Source: Kordiimonadaceae bacterium UBA4441 (GTDB lineage: Bacteria > Pseudomonadota > Alphaproteobacteria > Sphingomonadales > Emcibacteraceae). Taken from it: a stretch of DNA of 23,994 nt. Positions 15,563 to 22,534 of the stretch are shown one piece after another (position 1 is the first letter of the stretch; the number at the start of each line of letters is the position of its first letter). Location of the stretch: assembly GCA_002390425.1 (NCBI GenBank), contig DGPL01000038.1:78529-102522 (forward strand), given 5' to 3'. The notes under the pieces are model-generated. The model was not told the origin of the DNA, did not search any database, and was given only the letters and a program-made list of their open reading frames with translations. Position numbers and translations under genes: made by a program.

Positions 15563-16054
15563 TTGTCAGAAGATATTTTATGGTTTTGGGCTGTGCTTTT
15601 TTTCACAGTGCCTCCGGTTTTACGGTTTAGGGAAAATTTTTTAGTACCTGGTCTTGCTATGCTTTTGACGTTCGGTTTTTTTACGCAAAGTAATTGGATG
15701 CCGGATTTTTTTAATGCTTCTGATTGGCCCTATATCATTGGTATATGTCTTTCTATTCTTTTGTTTTATTTCATTTGTGGGTTTTTAGTTCATTATTATT
15801 GGTTTAAGGATAAGTCAGAAAATCTAAAGAACATGGGCGCGTTTTCATTGCTGTTAAAGGCTTGGATTTCAGGGAATGCTATTGCCGTTAGTGAAGATTA
15901 CATTACCGAATTAAGACGCTTTAAGCTGTTTGAATTAAGGTGGGAAGATATTAGCCGCATAGATCAAAGCGAGTTAGATATTGTGCTTAGTGATGATGTC
16001 GAGCGGGAACCTGAGATATTAAGTGAAATTCGTATTAAAAGAGATTTCCATTAA
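15563..16054 (+). CDS. Unknown membrane protein, three N-terminal helices
   Basis: Start TTG 15563 has AAGGGA about eight bases upstream. Three hydrophobic segments fill the first 90 residues: ILWFWAVLFFTVPPVL, LVPGLAMLLTFGFF and YIIGICLSILLFYFICGFLV. The rest (residues about 95-163) is a charged cytosolic tail (NAIAVSEDYITELRRFKLFE, WEDISRIDQSELDIVLSDDV) that looks like a small beta-rich domain. The motif LRWEDISRIDQSE resembles the bPH-like domain found in some membrane-associated proteins, but this is a weak visual match. A second small membrane gene follows after 46 bases, perhaps in one operon. Confidence 0.6.
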   Translation: MSEDILWFWAVLFFTVPPVLRFRENFLVPGLAMLLTFGFFTQSNWMPDFFNASDWPYIIGICLSILLFYFICGFLVHYYWFKDKSENLKNMGAFSLLLKAWISGNAIAVSEDYITELRRFKLFELRWEDISRIDQSELDIVLSDDVEREPEILSEIRIKRDFH

Positions 16055-16100
16055 TTTCCAGTTGTTGAAAAACAATTGAAGAAAAGAGAAATGATCTAAA

Positions 16101-16352
16101 ATGGCATTCTATCTTATTATAATTGTATTCATTGTCCCTATTTGCGTTGCGCTTTATATATGGCGGGAAAAAACCCCAGCCAAAAATGTATATTTGATGA
16201 TTTCCAGTGTTTCATTCATTGCACTTATTATGCTTGTACTTGGTGGGGAAATTATAAATACAATTATGGGGCTTGGTTTATTCTTGGCCAGTACCAGCTT
16301 CTTTGCCGGTGCTTTTTTTTCGTTTTTAATGCCGGGAAGGCGAATAAAGTAA
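16101..16352 (+). CDS. Small membrane protein (83 aa)
   Basis: Three hydrophobic stretches cover most of the protein: FYLIIIVFIVPICVALYIW, YLMISSVSFIALIMLVL and IMGLGLFLASTSFFAGAFF. It ends with a basic cytosolic tail (PGRRIK). There is no recognisable family. The ribosome site is weak (AGAGAA well upstream of the ATG). It follows the other unknown membrane gene by 46 bases. Confidence 0.5.
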   Translation: MAFYLIIIVFIVPICVALYIWREKTPAKNVYLMISSVSFIALIMLVLGGEIINTIMGLGLFLASTSFFAGAFFSFLMPGRRIK

Positions 16353-16379
16353 TTTACTGCTTGTAATGCAATTAATAAT

Positions 16380-16453
16380 CATTATTAATAATGGTAGTTG
16401 TTAAGAATGATTCGCATAAAATTAGCAATAACTCAGTTGAGTTTCTATATATA
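16380..16453. promoter_or_regulatory. Palindrome-rich region with Fur-like box and promoter-like elements
   Basis: In order: a perfect 14-base palindrome CATTATTAATAATG (16380-16393); AAGAATGATTCGCAT (16403-16417), which resembles Fur-type iron boxes; the palindrome AACTCAGTTGAGTT (16430-16443); and TATATA (16446-16451), a possible -10, with TTAGCA (16422-16427) as a possible -35 at 18-base spacing. No protein gene lies downstream on the plus strand, only the long inverted repeat at 16458. The operator identity is inferred from visual similarity. Confidence 0.4.
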
Positions 16454-16457
16454 CGTT

Positions 16458-16513
16458 ACAGAAGATTAGGGGCATAATCCCCTCCACACACACTCATACC
16501 CCTAATCTTCTGT
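16458..16513 (+). ncRNA. Candidate structured RNA or terminator: 15-bp perfect stem with competing hairpin
   Basis: ACAGAAGATTAGGGG (16458-16472) and CCCCTAATCTTCTGT (16499-16513) are perfect inverted arms with a 26-base loop. Within it, AGGGG-CATAAT-CCCCT (16469-16484) can form a second hairpin that is exclusive of the long stem. In the plus-strand RNA the loop contains CCCCUCC, complementary to Shine-Dalgarno sequences, followed by ACACACACUC. On the minus strand the same loop reads GGAGGGGATT before an ATG. There is no coding frame of note on the plus strand. A simple transcription terminator or a repeated extragenic palindrome is the alternative. Confidence 0.35.
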
Positions 16514-16527
16514 GAAACTTAGTTTTA

Positions 16528-16649
16528 TTTATGTGACCAAAAATTTTTATTAACTTCAATCGCAAGCGCTCACGCTTTGCTTTCGTGCAATTATGCACGC
16601 GACCCTGCCTAGTCGTTCTCCTGGTCACATAAATTATTTATGTGACCAG
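16528..16649. repeat. Inverted-repeat-flanked 106-bp element plus third repeat copy
   Basis: TTTATGTGACCA occurs at 16528-16539, inverted as TGGTCACATAAA at 16622-16633, and again forward at 16637-16648. The last two form a 13-bp perfect palindrome around TTA (the stop codon of the minus-strand gene). The interior (16540-16621) is GC-richer than its surroundings and contains the hairpin CGTGCA-ATTA-TGCACG (16584-16599). The terminal repeats and internal hairpin fit a small MITE-like or palindromic repeat element inserted at the gene's stop codon. Confidence 0.5.
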
Positions 16650-17251
16650 TCGTCTTCATTATCTGAATTATTGGGACTTAGGCCGATAATATCGCCATCT
16701 GTATTAATTCCGAGACCAAGAACAGTTCGGTTTGCATAATTAAAATAGCTAACAACTTGATTGATTTCGAGGATTTCACCGTCATCTATACCATTCTTAC
16801 GCATCTTTTCTATGATGTGTTCGGTTAGTTCTGATGGGGTTTGAGTCAAAAATCTTGCATATTTTAGCATCAAGGCATGTTTATCATCAAAGGCACGTTT
16901 AGGATTATGAATTTCAAGTGCGGCACGTATTTCAAGTGTGCGTTTTTCTTCATATCCTTCTTCTTTAAGGAGGCGGGCCATGCCCGCATAATGATGTTCA
17001 ACGCAATAATGACATTTGTTTAAGATCGATACATAAACACCTATACATTCAAGAAATGCCTTTGGTATCGTGTTGCCCGTATGATGAAGCACACGTTTAT
17101 ATATGGCCATGTGTGCTTCCATGCTATGGGGCCTAAGTGAATGTGCCATCATAATGTTATCAACATTATCATCCGGCCCTTTTACACGGTCATAAAGTTT
17201 CTTTAACTTCCCTGTTGCTTGCTCATAAGGTACTGTTTTTATCCAGGTCAT
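16634..17251 (-). CDS. AhpD-like carboxymuconolactone decarboxylase-family protein (peroxidase-related)
   Basis: This belongs to the AhpD fold group, helical proteins that reduce peroxides or relay thiols through a CxxC motif. The motif is seen as LNKCHYCVEHHYAGMARLL (Cys-His-Tyr-Cys, then His), in the position expected after the conserved SILN helix. Other family features are MMAHSLRPHSMEAHMAIYK near residue 35 and QVVSYFNYANRTVLGLGI near the C-terminus, as in the uncharacterised peroxidase-related subgroup. Length 205 is normal. AAGGGGAG upstream of the ATG is a strong ribosome site. The gene's stop codon lies in the centre of a 13-bp palindrome. No AhpC partner is nearby. A role in peroxide defence is inferred from the family. 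Confidence 0.88.
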   Translation of the reverse strand: MTWIKTVPYEQATGKLKKLYDRVKGPDDNVDNIMMAHSLRPHSMEAHMAIYKRVLHHTGNTIPKAFLECIGVYVSILNKCHYCVEHHYAGMARLLKEEGYEEKRTLEIRAALEIHNPKRAFDDKHALMLKYARFLTQTPSELTEHIIEKMRKNGIDDGEILEINQVVSYFNYANRTVLGLGINTDGDIIGLSPNNSDNEDDWSHK

Positions 17252-17315
17252 TATTTACTCCCCTTATTTTGGGAATAACATTATATCAGCTTTTAAATTT
17301 AAGCAAATTTAAGGG

Positions 17316-18068
17316 TTATTTGAAGCGTGCGATAATTTCTTTGGCGTCTCTTTTTGCTTTGGCAACTTGTGACGCCGTGAGGCCATTTTCAAATTTTTCT
17401 ACTGTTCCGTTATCAAACCTTTTATCGGTATCTGCTGCAACCATAAACCAGGTGAGGGCGGCGACGTTGTCTTTGGCGGTTCCGGCACCTTGGTTATGCA
17501 TTACGGCAAAATTATATTGCGATGCACCATGCCCAAGATTTGCGGCCATACCGCTATATTTATAGGCCTTAGTAGGGTCTTTTCTTAATTTCTGACCGCT
17601 AAAATATTGATAACCAACATCAGCAGCGGCACCCGGATGACCATTATCTGCGGCAAGTTCTAACCATTTATAAATGGTTCTTTTGCCCGCTCTATCACCA
17701 ATATAAATTTGCGCGAGGAAATAGGCAGCATCCTTAACGTGATCGCCACCTTGCGGATCAGATGAGGCAAATTGAAGCATCTCTTTTGTATAATCCATAT
17801 CTATTTCAAATACCATTTGCGAAGAATATATGCGTCCTAGCGGTAAACCGGCGGGATAATAATTTTCCGCGGCAGCTTTTTTATATAATTCAATGGCGCG
17901 CGGGATATCCCGCTCAACCTGATTGCCGTCATGAAGCATTTTTGCTGCGTTATAGGTGGCTGCACCATCACCATCATTTGAAAGGGCGATTAATTCGTCA
18001 AGTGAGGTTTGTGCGATTGAGAGGGATGTTGATAGAGCTAATAGAAGGGTAATGACTAAAAGACGCAT
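17316..18068 (-). CDS. Exported Sel1-repeat protein
   Basis: A signal peptide (MRLLVITLLLALSTSLSIA, cleavage near IAQT) is followed by Sel1-like repeats with the pattern G-x-x-x-A-x-x-x-x-A-x-x-L-x-x-G: AATYNAAKMLHDGNQVERDI with RAIELYKKAAAENYYPAGLP, KWLELAADNGHPGAAADVGY with FSGQKLRKDPTKAYKYSGMA, and GASQYNFAVMHNQGAGTAKD with NVAALTWFMVAAD. The C-terminal LTASQVAKAKRDAKEI is a common end of these proteins. Sel1 repeats are scaffold-forming helical hairpins in the periplasm. It precedes a second, smaller Sel1 gene in opposite order, as they are both transcribed leftwards. The ribosome site (GAAAGAA) is weak. Confidence 0.88.
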   Translation of the reverse strand: MRLLVITLLLALSTSLSIAQTSLDELIALSNDGDGAATYNAAKMLHDGNQVERDIPRAIELYKKAAAENYYPAGLPLGRIYSSQMVFEIDMDYTKEMLQFASSDPQGGDHVKDAAYFLAQIYIGDRAGKRTIYKWLELAADNGHPGAAADVGYQYFSGQKLRKDPTKAYKYSGMAANLGHGASQYNFAVMHNQGAGTAKDNVAALTWFMVAADTDKRFDNGTVEKFENGLTASQVAKAKRDAKEIIARFK

Positions 18069-18147
18069 GTTATTCTTTCGTAGTTACTGATTAGACATAT
18101 TTTAATGTTAGAGATGAGCATTGAAGATAAGTGTGGGAAAATTGTGT

Positions 18148-18597
18148 TTATTTTTGATATTTCTCAAGTTTGTTTTCGTATTCGATACGTTCAAATGTGG
18201 TAAGCCGATTATAAAATCTTTTAAATTGTGCGGCATATTGCTGATCACCGACTGCGGATAATTTCAACCAGAAGGCGGCTAATGCCTTATTTGGCGTCGT
18301 TCCCCAACCATTTAAGTGATAGCGAATGGCTTCACGCATTGCTTCCACATGGCCTAGGTATCCTGCTTTTTCAAAATTAAGTAGAGCTGTATAATCATGT
18401 TGTTCAACAAATTGTCCTTTTTGATACATGATGCCAAGCCAATAATAACTTTCTGCATCCTCAGTTTTTTGGACAACATCAAAAAAATCTTTATAGGCTT
18501 TTTCGTAATTTTCAGCTTTATAATGTTTAATGCCACTGGCGGTGTCAGCCAAAGCAGAAAAAGGGAAAAATAATAATATAATAATCAAAAATCGCAT
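18148..18597 (-). CDS. Exported small Sel1/TPR-like repeat protein
   Basis: The signal peptide MRFLIIILLFFPFSALA is followed by a TPR-like first unit (GIKHYKAENYEKAYKDFFDV) and Sel1-type units AESYYWLGIMYQKGQFVEQH with TALLNFEKAGYLGHVEAMRE and RYHLNGWGTTPNKALAAFWL. At 149 residues it has about three repeats. It lies upstream of the larger Sel1 gene on the same strand with a 79-base gap, possibly an operon or old duplication. Partner unknown. Confidence 0.75.
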   Translation of the reverse strand: MRFLIIILLFFPFSALADTASGIKHYKAENYEKAYKDFFDVVQKTEDAESYYWLGIMYQKGQFVEQHDYTALLNFEKAGYLGHVEAMREAIRYHLNGWGTTPNKALAAFWLKLSAVGDQQYAAQFKRFYNRLTTFERIEYENKLEKYQK

Positions 18598-18648
18598 GGG
18601 CTTATTATAACGTATTTCATTTTAATAATCACGTATAAAGTTTAATAA

Positions 18649-19491
18649 TCAACGTGTATTACTACCTTCGGTGATGTTGCCATGCCAGACGGCATATAAA
18701 GCCATCGGTTCCACATCCCAATCGGGAAGAACATGTACCAATTTATTGGTTTTAAGATAATCTTCTATCAACCAATGAGCGGCCGTTGTTAATCCCAAAC
18801 CACGAGCCGCCATTTCTACCATGGCTTCAGCGCTATTAGCGGAAACGTTCCCTGTTAATCCAAGTACTACTTTTTTCCCATTTTTTATAAGATTTCTATT
18901 TCCCGGTAGCATATCATGCCGGATCCAATTCCACTCTTTTAAACAGTCTGGGGTTACGGGTTTAGCGTGTTTAGCATAATAATCAGGGGAACAAACAAGG
19001 GTCCGTTTTTTATCACCGAGTTTTTTAACATTAAGTCGACTGTCTGGAAGTGAGCCGAGCGAGAAAGCGATATCGATCCCTTCGGCGACGAGATCTAGTC
19101 TTTCATCGGAATATATGAAATGTATTTCTATCCCAGGATTAGCAAGCGAGAAATCCGCCAGCTGTTGGGTTAGGATATCAGAATTCATAGAAAGCGGTTA
19201 AGTGATATTAAGCTTTCCAATCGCAACATCATGACCGCTAACGTTTCTGATACCGAGCTCCGCCTGATTAAGCATTTCGATGGCGTGCTTATTTAACTTT
19301 TCGCCCTCTGCTGTTAGAGATAATTTTCGTGTTGACCGATATATGAGGGCGGTACCAAGTCGTTCTTCCAGTTTTGTAATTTGATAACTTATGACCGAAG
19401 GTGAAAGGTTTAATAATTTTGCCGCACCGCGAAATGAGTTGCGTTTTACGGTTTCTGCGAAGATTGCCATTGCTTTTAAATCATCAATCAT
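18649..19491 (-). pseudogene. LysR-family transcriptional regulator, interrupted by TAA
   Basis: The N-terminal winged HTH is complete: MIDDLKAMAIFAETVKRNSF, then FRGAAKLLNLSPSVISYQIT and KLEERLGTALIYRSTRKLSL. At 19198-19200 the frame meets TAA within a conserved junction (GKLNIT-stop-PLS), exactly where LysR proteins read ITAPLS at the start of the effector domain, and continues in the same frame as SDILTQQLADFSLANPG to TGA 18649. The effector domain seems otherwise intact (GIDIAFSLGSLPDSRL, GLGLTTAAHWLIEDYL). After TGA a further nine codons (LLNFIRDY) would match the normal C-terminus. It is divergent from the LysE gene, and LysR proteins usually regulate the divergent neighbour. ATG 19491 has GGAA upstream. 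Broken unless the TAA is suppressed or re-initiated. Confidence 0.85.
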
Positions 19492-19520
19492 AAGATTTTT
19501 CCATTATGTAATTTATTAGA

Positions 19521-19538
19521 ACAATGAAAATGAATTGT
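19521..19538. promoter_or_regulatory. Candidate LysR-binding site between lysR-like and lysE-like genes
   Basis: ACAAT (19521-19525) and ATTGT (19534-19538) form a dyad of the T-N11-A type recognised by LysR proteins, within the 110-bp divergent intergenic region. Short arms make chance occurrence possible. Confidence 0.3.
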
Positions 19539-19601
19539 ACGGACTAGTCAAGTAAAATAAATGGTGTTAGGGTTCAATCAATTAATCAGGGTTCACAAAC
19601 A

Positions 19602-20192
19602 ATGTCGTTATTTATTCCAATGTTCATATATGCGTTTTCCATGGGTATTACACCAGGGCCAAACAACATGATTGCGCTAAGTACGGGTGTTAATTACGGG
19701 TTTTTGCGCACAATTCCATTCACATTAGGTGTCATGGTTGGTTTTAATGCGCTGCTAGCGACCATTGGGTTTGGTGTTGGTGGGATCATCGCGAGAAACC
19801 CAGATGTTATGCTGGTGTTAAGTTATGTTGGAACGGCCTTTATAATTTATATGGGCTATAAAATCATTATGGCACCAACAGAGTTGAATACAGATGCCGA
19901 TAAAACACCTGGGTTTGTTCATGGTGCGCTTCTTCAGCTTGTTAATCCAAAAGCATGGACGGCGTGCCTCGGTGGCATAGCTGCCTTTAACATCGCAGGC
20001 AATACATTCGGTATATTGATGTATATCGGGATCAGTATTTTTGTTGTGCTCTTCTGTGTTGGTATTTGGGGTTATGCGGGATCTAAAATTACTCATTTCC
20101 TTGAAAATCAACGAAATCATAAAATTTTTAATGTTGTTATGGGTGGTAGCTTGATTGTGCTTGCGATTTACTTGCTCATTATGGATCAATGA
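19602..20192 (+). CDS. LysE-family amino-acid exporter
   Basis: An inner-membrane exporter of the LysE/RhtB family that moves amino acids or related compounds outward. The signature SMGITPGPNNMIALSTGVNY is at residues about 13-32, followed by GVMVGFNALLATIGFGVGGI, MLVLSYVGTAFIIYMGYKII, GALLQLVNPKAWTACLGGIA and further helices to IFNVVMGGSLIVLAIYLLI, six membrane segments in all. At 196 residues the length is right. ATG 19602 is preceded by CAGGG at a rather long distance. The stop codon is one base before the start of a second LysE gene, and a homoserine dehydrogenase gene follows, which hints that the substrate is homoserine, threonine or a relative. The divergent LysR is the likely regulator. 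Confidence 0.9.
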   Translation: MSLFIPMFIYAFSMGITPGPNNMIALSTGVNYGFLRTIPFTLGVMVGFNALLATIGFGVGGIIARNPDVMLVLSYVGTAFIIYMGYKIIMAPTELNTDADKTPGFVHGALLQLVNPKAWTACLGGIAAFNIAGNTFGILMYIGISIFVVLFCVGIWGYAGSKITHFLENQRNHKIFNVVMGGSLIVLAIYLLIMDQ

Positions 20193-20193
20193 T

Positions 20194-20786
20194 ATGTTAG
20201 CTTTTGTAATCGCCACATGTGCTTATTCATTATCAATGTCAATTACCCCGGGGCCGACAAATATCATTATGATGACGACGGGTGTTAATCATGGTTTCGT
20301 GCGACACTGCCGTTTGCAACAGGGGCGGCTATTGGTTTTATAACCCTTGTTGTGATTATCGCGCGTGGATTTGGCAGTATGCTTTCTGAAAACGCAGATA
20401 TTATGACGATCATGGGATATGCTGGTGCATTGATGATTAGTTATATGGGCTATAAAATTGCATTCTCAACGGGTGATGCAAAAGAAGAAGACAGTGATAA
20501 GCCCGGTTTTATGTAAGGCGCAATTTTACAGTGGATTAACCCTAAATCTTGGATTGCCTGTCTTGCAGGGGTGAGCGCTTTTAACCTTGGCGCTTCTGTT
20601 GAGAGGTTAGCACTTTACATGGTATTCTATATGGCTGTCGGTTATTTAAGTGTTCTGGCTTGGGGATATGCCGGCGCAAAGATTAGCGGCTTTTTACATC
20701 AAGGAAATAATTTACGTATTTTCAATTATGTAATGGGTGGATCATTGGTTATAGTTGCCCTTTATTTGGCATTTATGGATAAATAA
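20194..20786 (+). pseudogene. Second LysE-family exporter, broken by a frameshift and a TAA
   Basis: ATG 20194 lies one base after the first exporter's stop. The frame begins MLAFVIATCAYSLSMSITPG and GPTNIIMMTTGVNHGFV as in the family. Near 20305 one base is missing (GTGCGACACTG; GTGCGAACACTG would restore it), after which the next frame reads TLPFATGAAIGFITLVVIIA, MGYAGALMISYMGYKIAF and DSDKPGFM. Then comes TAA at 20514-20516 where the first paralog has His in GFVHGALL, followed in the same frame by GAILQWINPKSWIACLAG through NYVMGGSLVIVALYLAFMD. The two genes are tandem duplicates with diverged sequences. An intact pair might have formed a two-subunit exporter. As it stands, the gene cannot make a full exporter without two corrections. 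Confidence 0.88.
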
Positions 20787-21793
20787 TGAAGAATATTAAT
20801 GTGGCAATGAATGGACTTGGAAGCGTTCATAAAACACTTTCCGGCATTTTAAAAGATAAGCAATTGGTGCTTAAAGAAAAATATGACATTGGTTTCAATG
20901 TCGTTATGATTTCAGATAGCAGCGGCGTTGCGGTTAATAACAATGGTTTTAATATGGTCGAAGTCATTGCCCATAAGAATTCTGGTGGACGTGTGTCCGG
21001 ATTATCCGAATATCAAGATAAAAGTTTTCTAGATATTTTATCAGATACAAATGTTGATCTTGTTTGGGAAGCATCACCAGTTGATTTTGATACGGGTGGT
21101 GAAGCACTTGAAATTGCGCGTGATGCGTTAAATCGCGGTATTTCAGTAGTTCTCGCAAATAAGGGGCCAGTCGTTAAAGCACATGGTGAATTAAAGGCCT
21201 TATCGAACAATAGTGGGGCAGGGTTCAAATATTCAGCGACCGTTTGTGGAGGACTTCCGATATTAAACATTGGCGAGCGGGATATGATTGCGGGCGATGT
21301 TTCAGAGTTTTCTGGAGTTTTTAATGGTACGTGTAATTTTATATTAGATGTTTTAAAGAACGGTGTGGCGTTTGACGCTGCGGTTAAGGAAGCACAAAAT
21401 GTTGGTGCGGCTGAAGCGGACCCAAGTTTGGACATTGATGGCTGGGATACGGCCTTTAAGTTACTCATTATCGCAAACCATGTGATGAATGCTAGAATTA
21501 CACTGGATGATATTTCTGTTAAAGGTATTATGTCAATCACACCTGAAATGATCAGAGCGGAAGAAAGCCAAGGCAACACCATTAAATTGGTCGCGAGCTT
21601 CGATGGCAGCACATATAAGGTTGAACCAACGGTTGTTGCGAAGGATACCTTTATTGGATCTTGCACAGGATGGGAAATGGGGATTGAAATCCATAGTGAT
21701 TTATACGGCATTATGTATCATAAATTATATGAAAAAGAACCCGTACCAACGGCAGCCAGCATGCTTAGAGATGCGGTGAATATTTTTTCATAA
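20786..21793 (+). CDS. Homoserine dehydrogenase-like enzyme
   Basis: A homoserine dehydrogenase catalyses NAD(P)H-dependent reduction of aspartate semialdehyde to homoserine in methionine and threonine synthesis. Visible motifs are a Rossmann N-terminus (NGLGSVHKTLSG; the third Gly is replaced by His15), NKGPVVKAHGEL with catalytic-type Lys126, GVFNGTCNFIL (residues 177-187) and ADPSLDIDGWDTAFKLL with Asp221 and Lys225, the catalytic signature. At 335 residues there is no C-terminal ACT domain, so it would lack threonine feedback control. The ATG overlaps the previous gene's stop (TAATG), so translation is probably coupled to the broken exporter. A secondary, export-linked role rather than the housekeeping copy is likely; the His at the third glycine makes cofactor preference uncertain. 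Confidence 0.88.
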   Translation: MKNINVAMNGLGSVHKTLSGILKDKQLVLKEKYDIGFNVVMISDSSGVAVNNNGFNMVEVIAHKNSGGRVSGLSEYQDKSFLDILSDTNVDLVWEASPVDFDTGGEALEIARDALNRGISVVLANKGPVVKAHGELKALSNNSGAGFKYSATVCGGLPILNIGERDMIAGDVSEFSGVFNGTCNFILDVLKNGVAFDAAVKEAQNVGAAEADPSLDIDGWDTAFKLLIIANHVMNARITLDDISVKGIMSITPEMIRAEESQGNTIKLVASFDGSTYKVEPTVVAKDTFIGSCTGWEMGIEIHSDLYGIMYHKLYEKEPVPTAASMLRDAVNIFS

Positions 21794-21797
21794 AATT

Positions 21798-21817
21798 ATA
21801 TAAAAGTTATTTTATAT
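21798..21817 (+). terminator. Weak AT-rich hairpin after the homoserine dehydrogenase gene
   Basis: ATATAAAA (21798-21805) and TTTTATAT (21810-21817) form an 8-bp stem with a four-base loop, five bases after the stop codon. All pairs are A-T, so strength is low and there is little U tract beyond. Confidence 0.35.
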
Positions 21818-21869
21818 TTGAGGGAAATCATTTAAAACAATTATAGAAATTATATAGTTGGATAAATAA

Positions 21870-22410
21870 ATTTTTTACAAAGCTTTCCTCACAGTTTTTA
21901 CAGTATTAATGATCGGTTCTTGTGCAACAACAAGTAGGGACTGTTTTTCGCTTGAGCGCGGAACGCACGAATTTCGCAAATGTCGGGCAAATGATGGATC
22001 GAAAGAATACCAATACCGTATGGGTGTTCAGGAAATGCTTCTTGGAAATCATAAATCATCACGTGATTGGCTAAAAAAGGCCGCGAGAACAAATCCTACG
22101 GAGAAAATCGTAAGAAATAGCAGTGCTGATACGCTTATTGATGAAAAATTTAAAATGAAAATAGCCAATCCAGAAAAGGGAAATGAGGCCGCAAACTTTA
22201 TTGTTGGTATGATTTATAAAGAAGGAAATGGTCACAAAAGATATCACACGTGGGCTATTTTATGATAGTAGTGCTCGTCATATTGTTTTGACAATTAAAG
22301 AATTTGAGAATTATTATAATGTTATTACTTATCGTGTGGTTGAACGAGATTTAAATGATAATGTTATAGAAAAATTTGAACTTAATAATTTTCAAGTCAC
22401 TAAGTTATAA
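21870..22410 (+). pseudogene. Sel1-type lipoprotein paralog, lost start and internal frameshift
   Basis: From 21870 the frame reads a hydrophobic lipoprotein signal (FYKAFLTVFTVLMIGSC, lipobox MIGSC) and then RDCFSLERGTHEFRKCRAND, KEYQYRMGVQEMLLGNH and NEAANFIVGMIYKEGNG. The order and many residues match the lipoprotein at 23262 (DCSQL..., YRSCKAGNG, KEYEFQLGMAAYLLGKY, HLSAKYMLSEIYRNGKG). The only initiation codons are ATT at 21870 or the ATG at 21909, which would lack the signal core. After GNG the frame is shifted near 22226-22232; losing GT explains this, and the next frame gives VTKDITRGLFYDSSAR as in Sel1 repeats. The end to TAA 22410 is unrelated (YNVITYRVVERDLNDNVI). Functional product doubtful. 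Confidence 0.65.
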
Positions 22411-22534
22411 TGTGCTAAACTAGTTTTCTTTTCGTTACATAATTATATATAATTTATAACAAAATTCTGTTTATTCATTTACTATACGTTTATATTCATA
22501 TTGTATTGTGTAGTAAATTAAGTTGGAGCAAGTT

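Noticed and set aside
10355..20516. Reassignment of TAA to an amino acid
   Set aside because: Intact genes such as the S9 peptidase, yaiI and the barrel gene end in TAA at the expected length, and one-base deletions occur in the same broken genes. Decay is the simpler reading.
21013..21711. 232-aa minus-strand ORF inside the homoserine dehydrogenase gene
   Set aside because: Shadow of a strongly supported gene, with no ribosome site and no recognisable domain.
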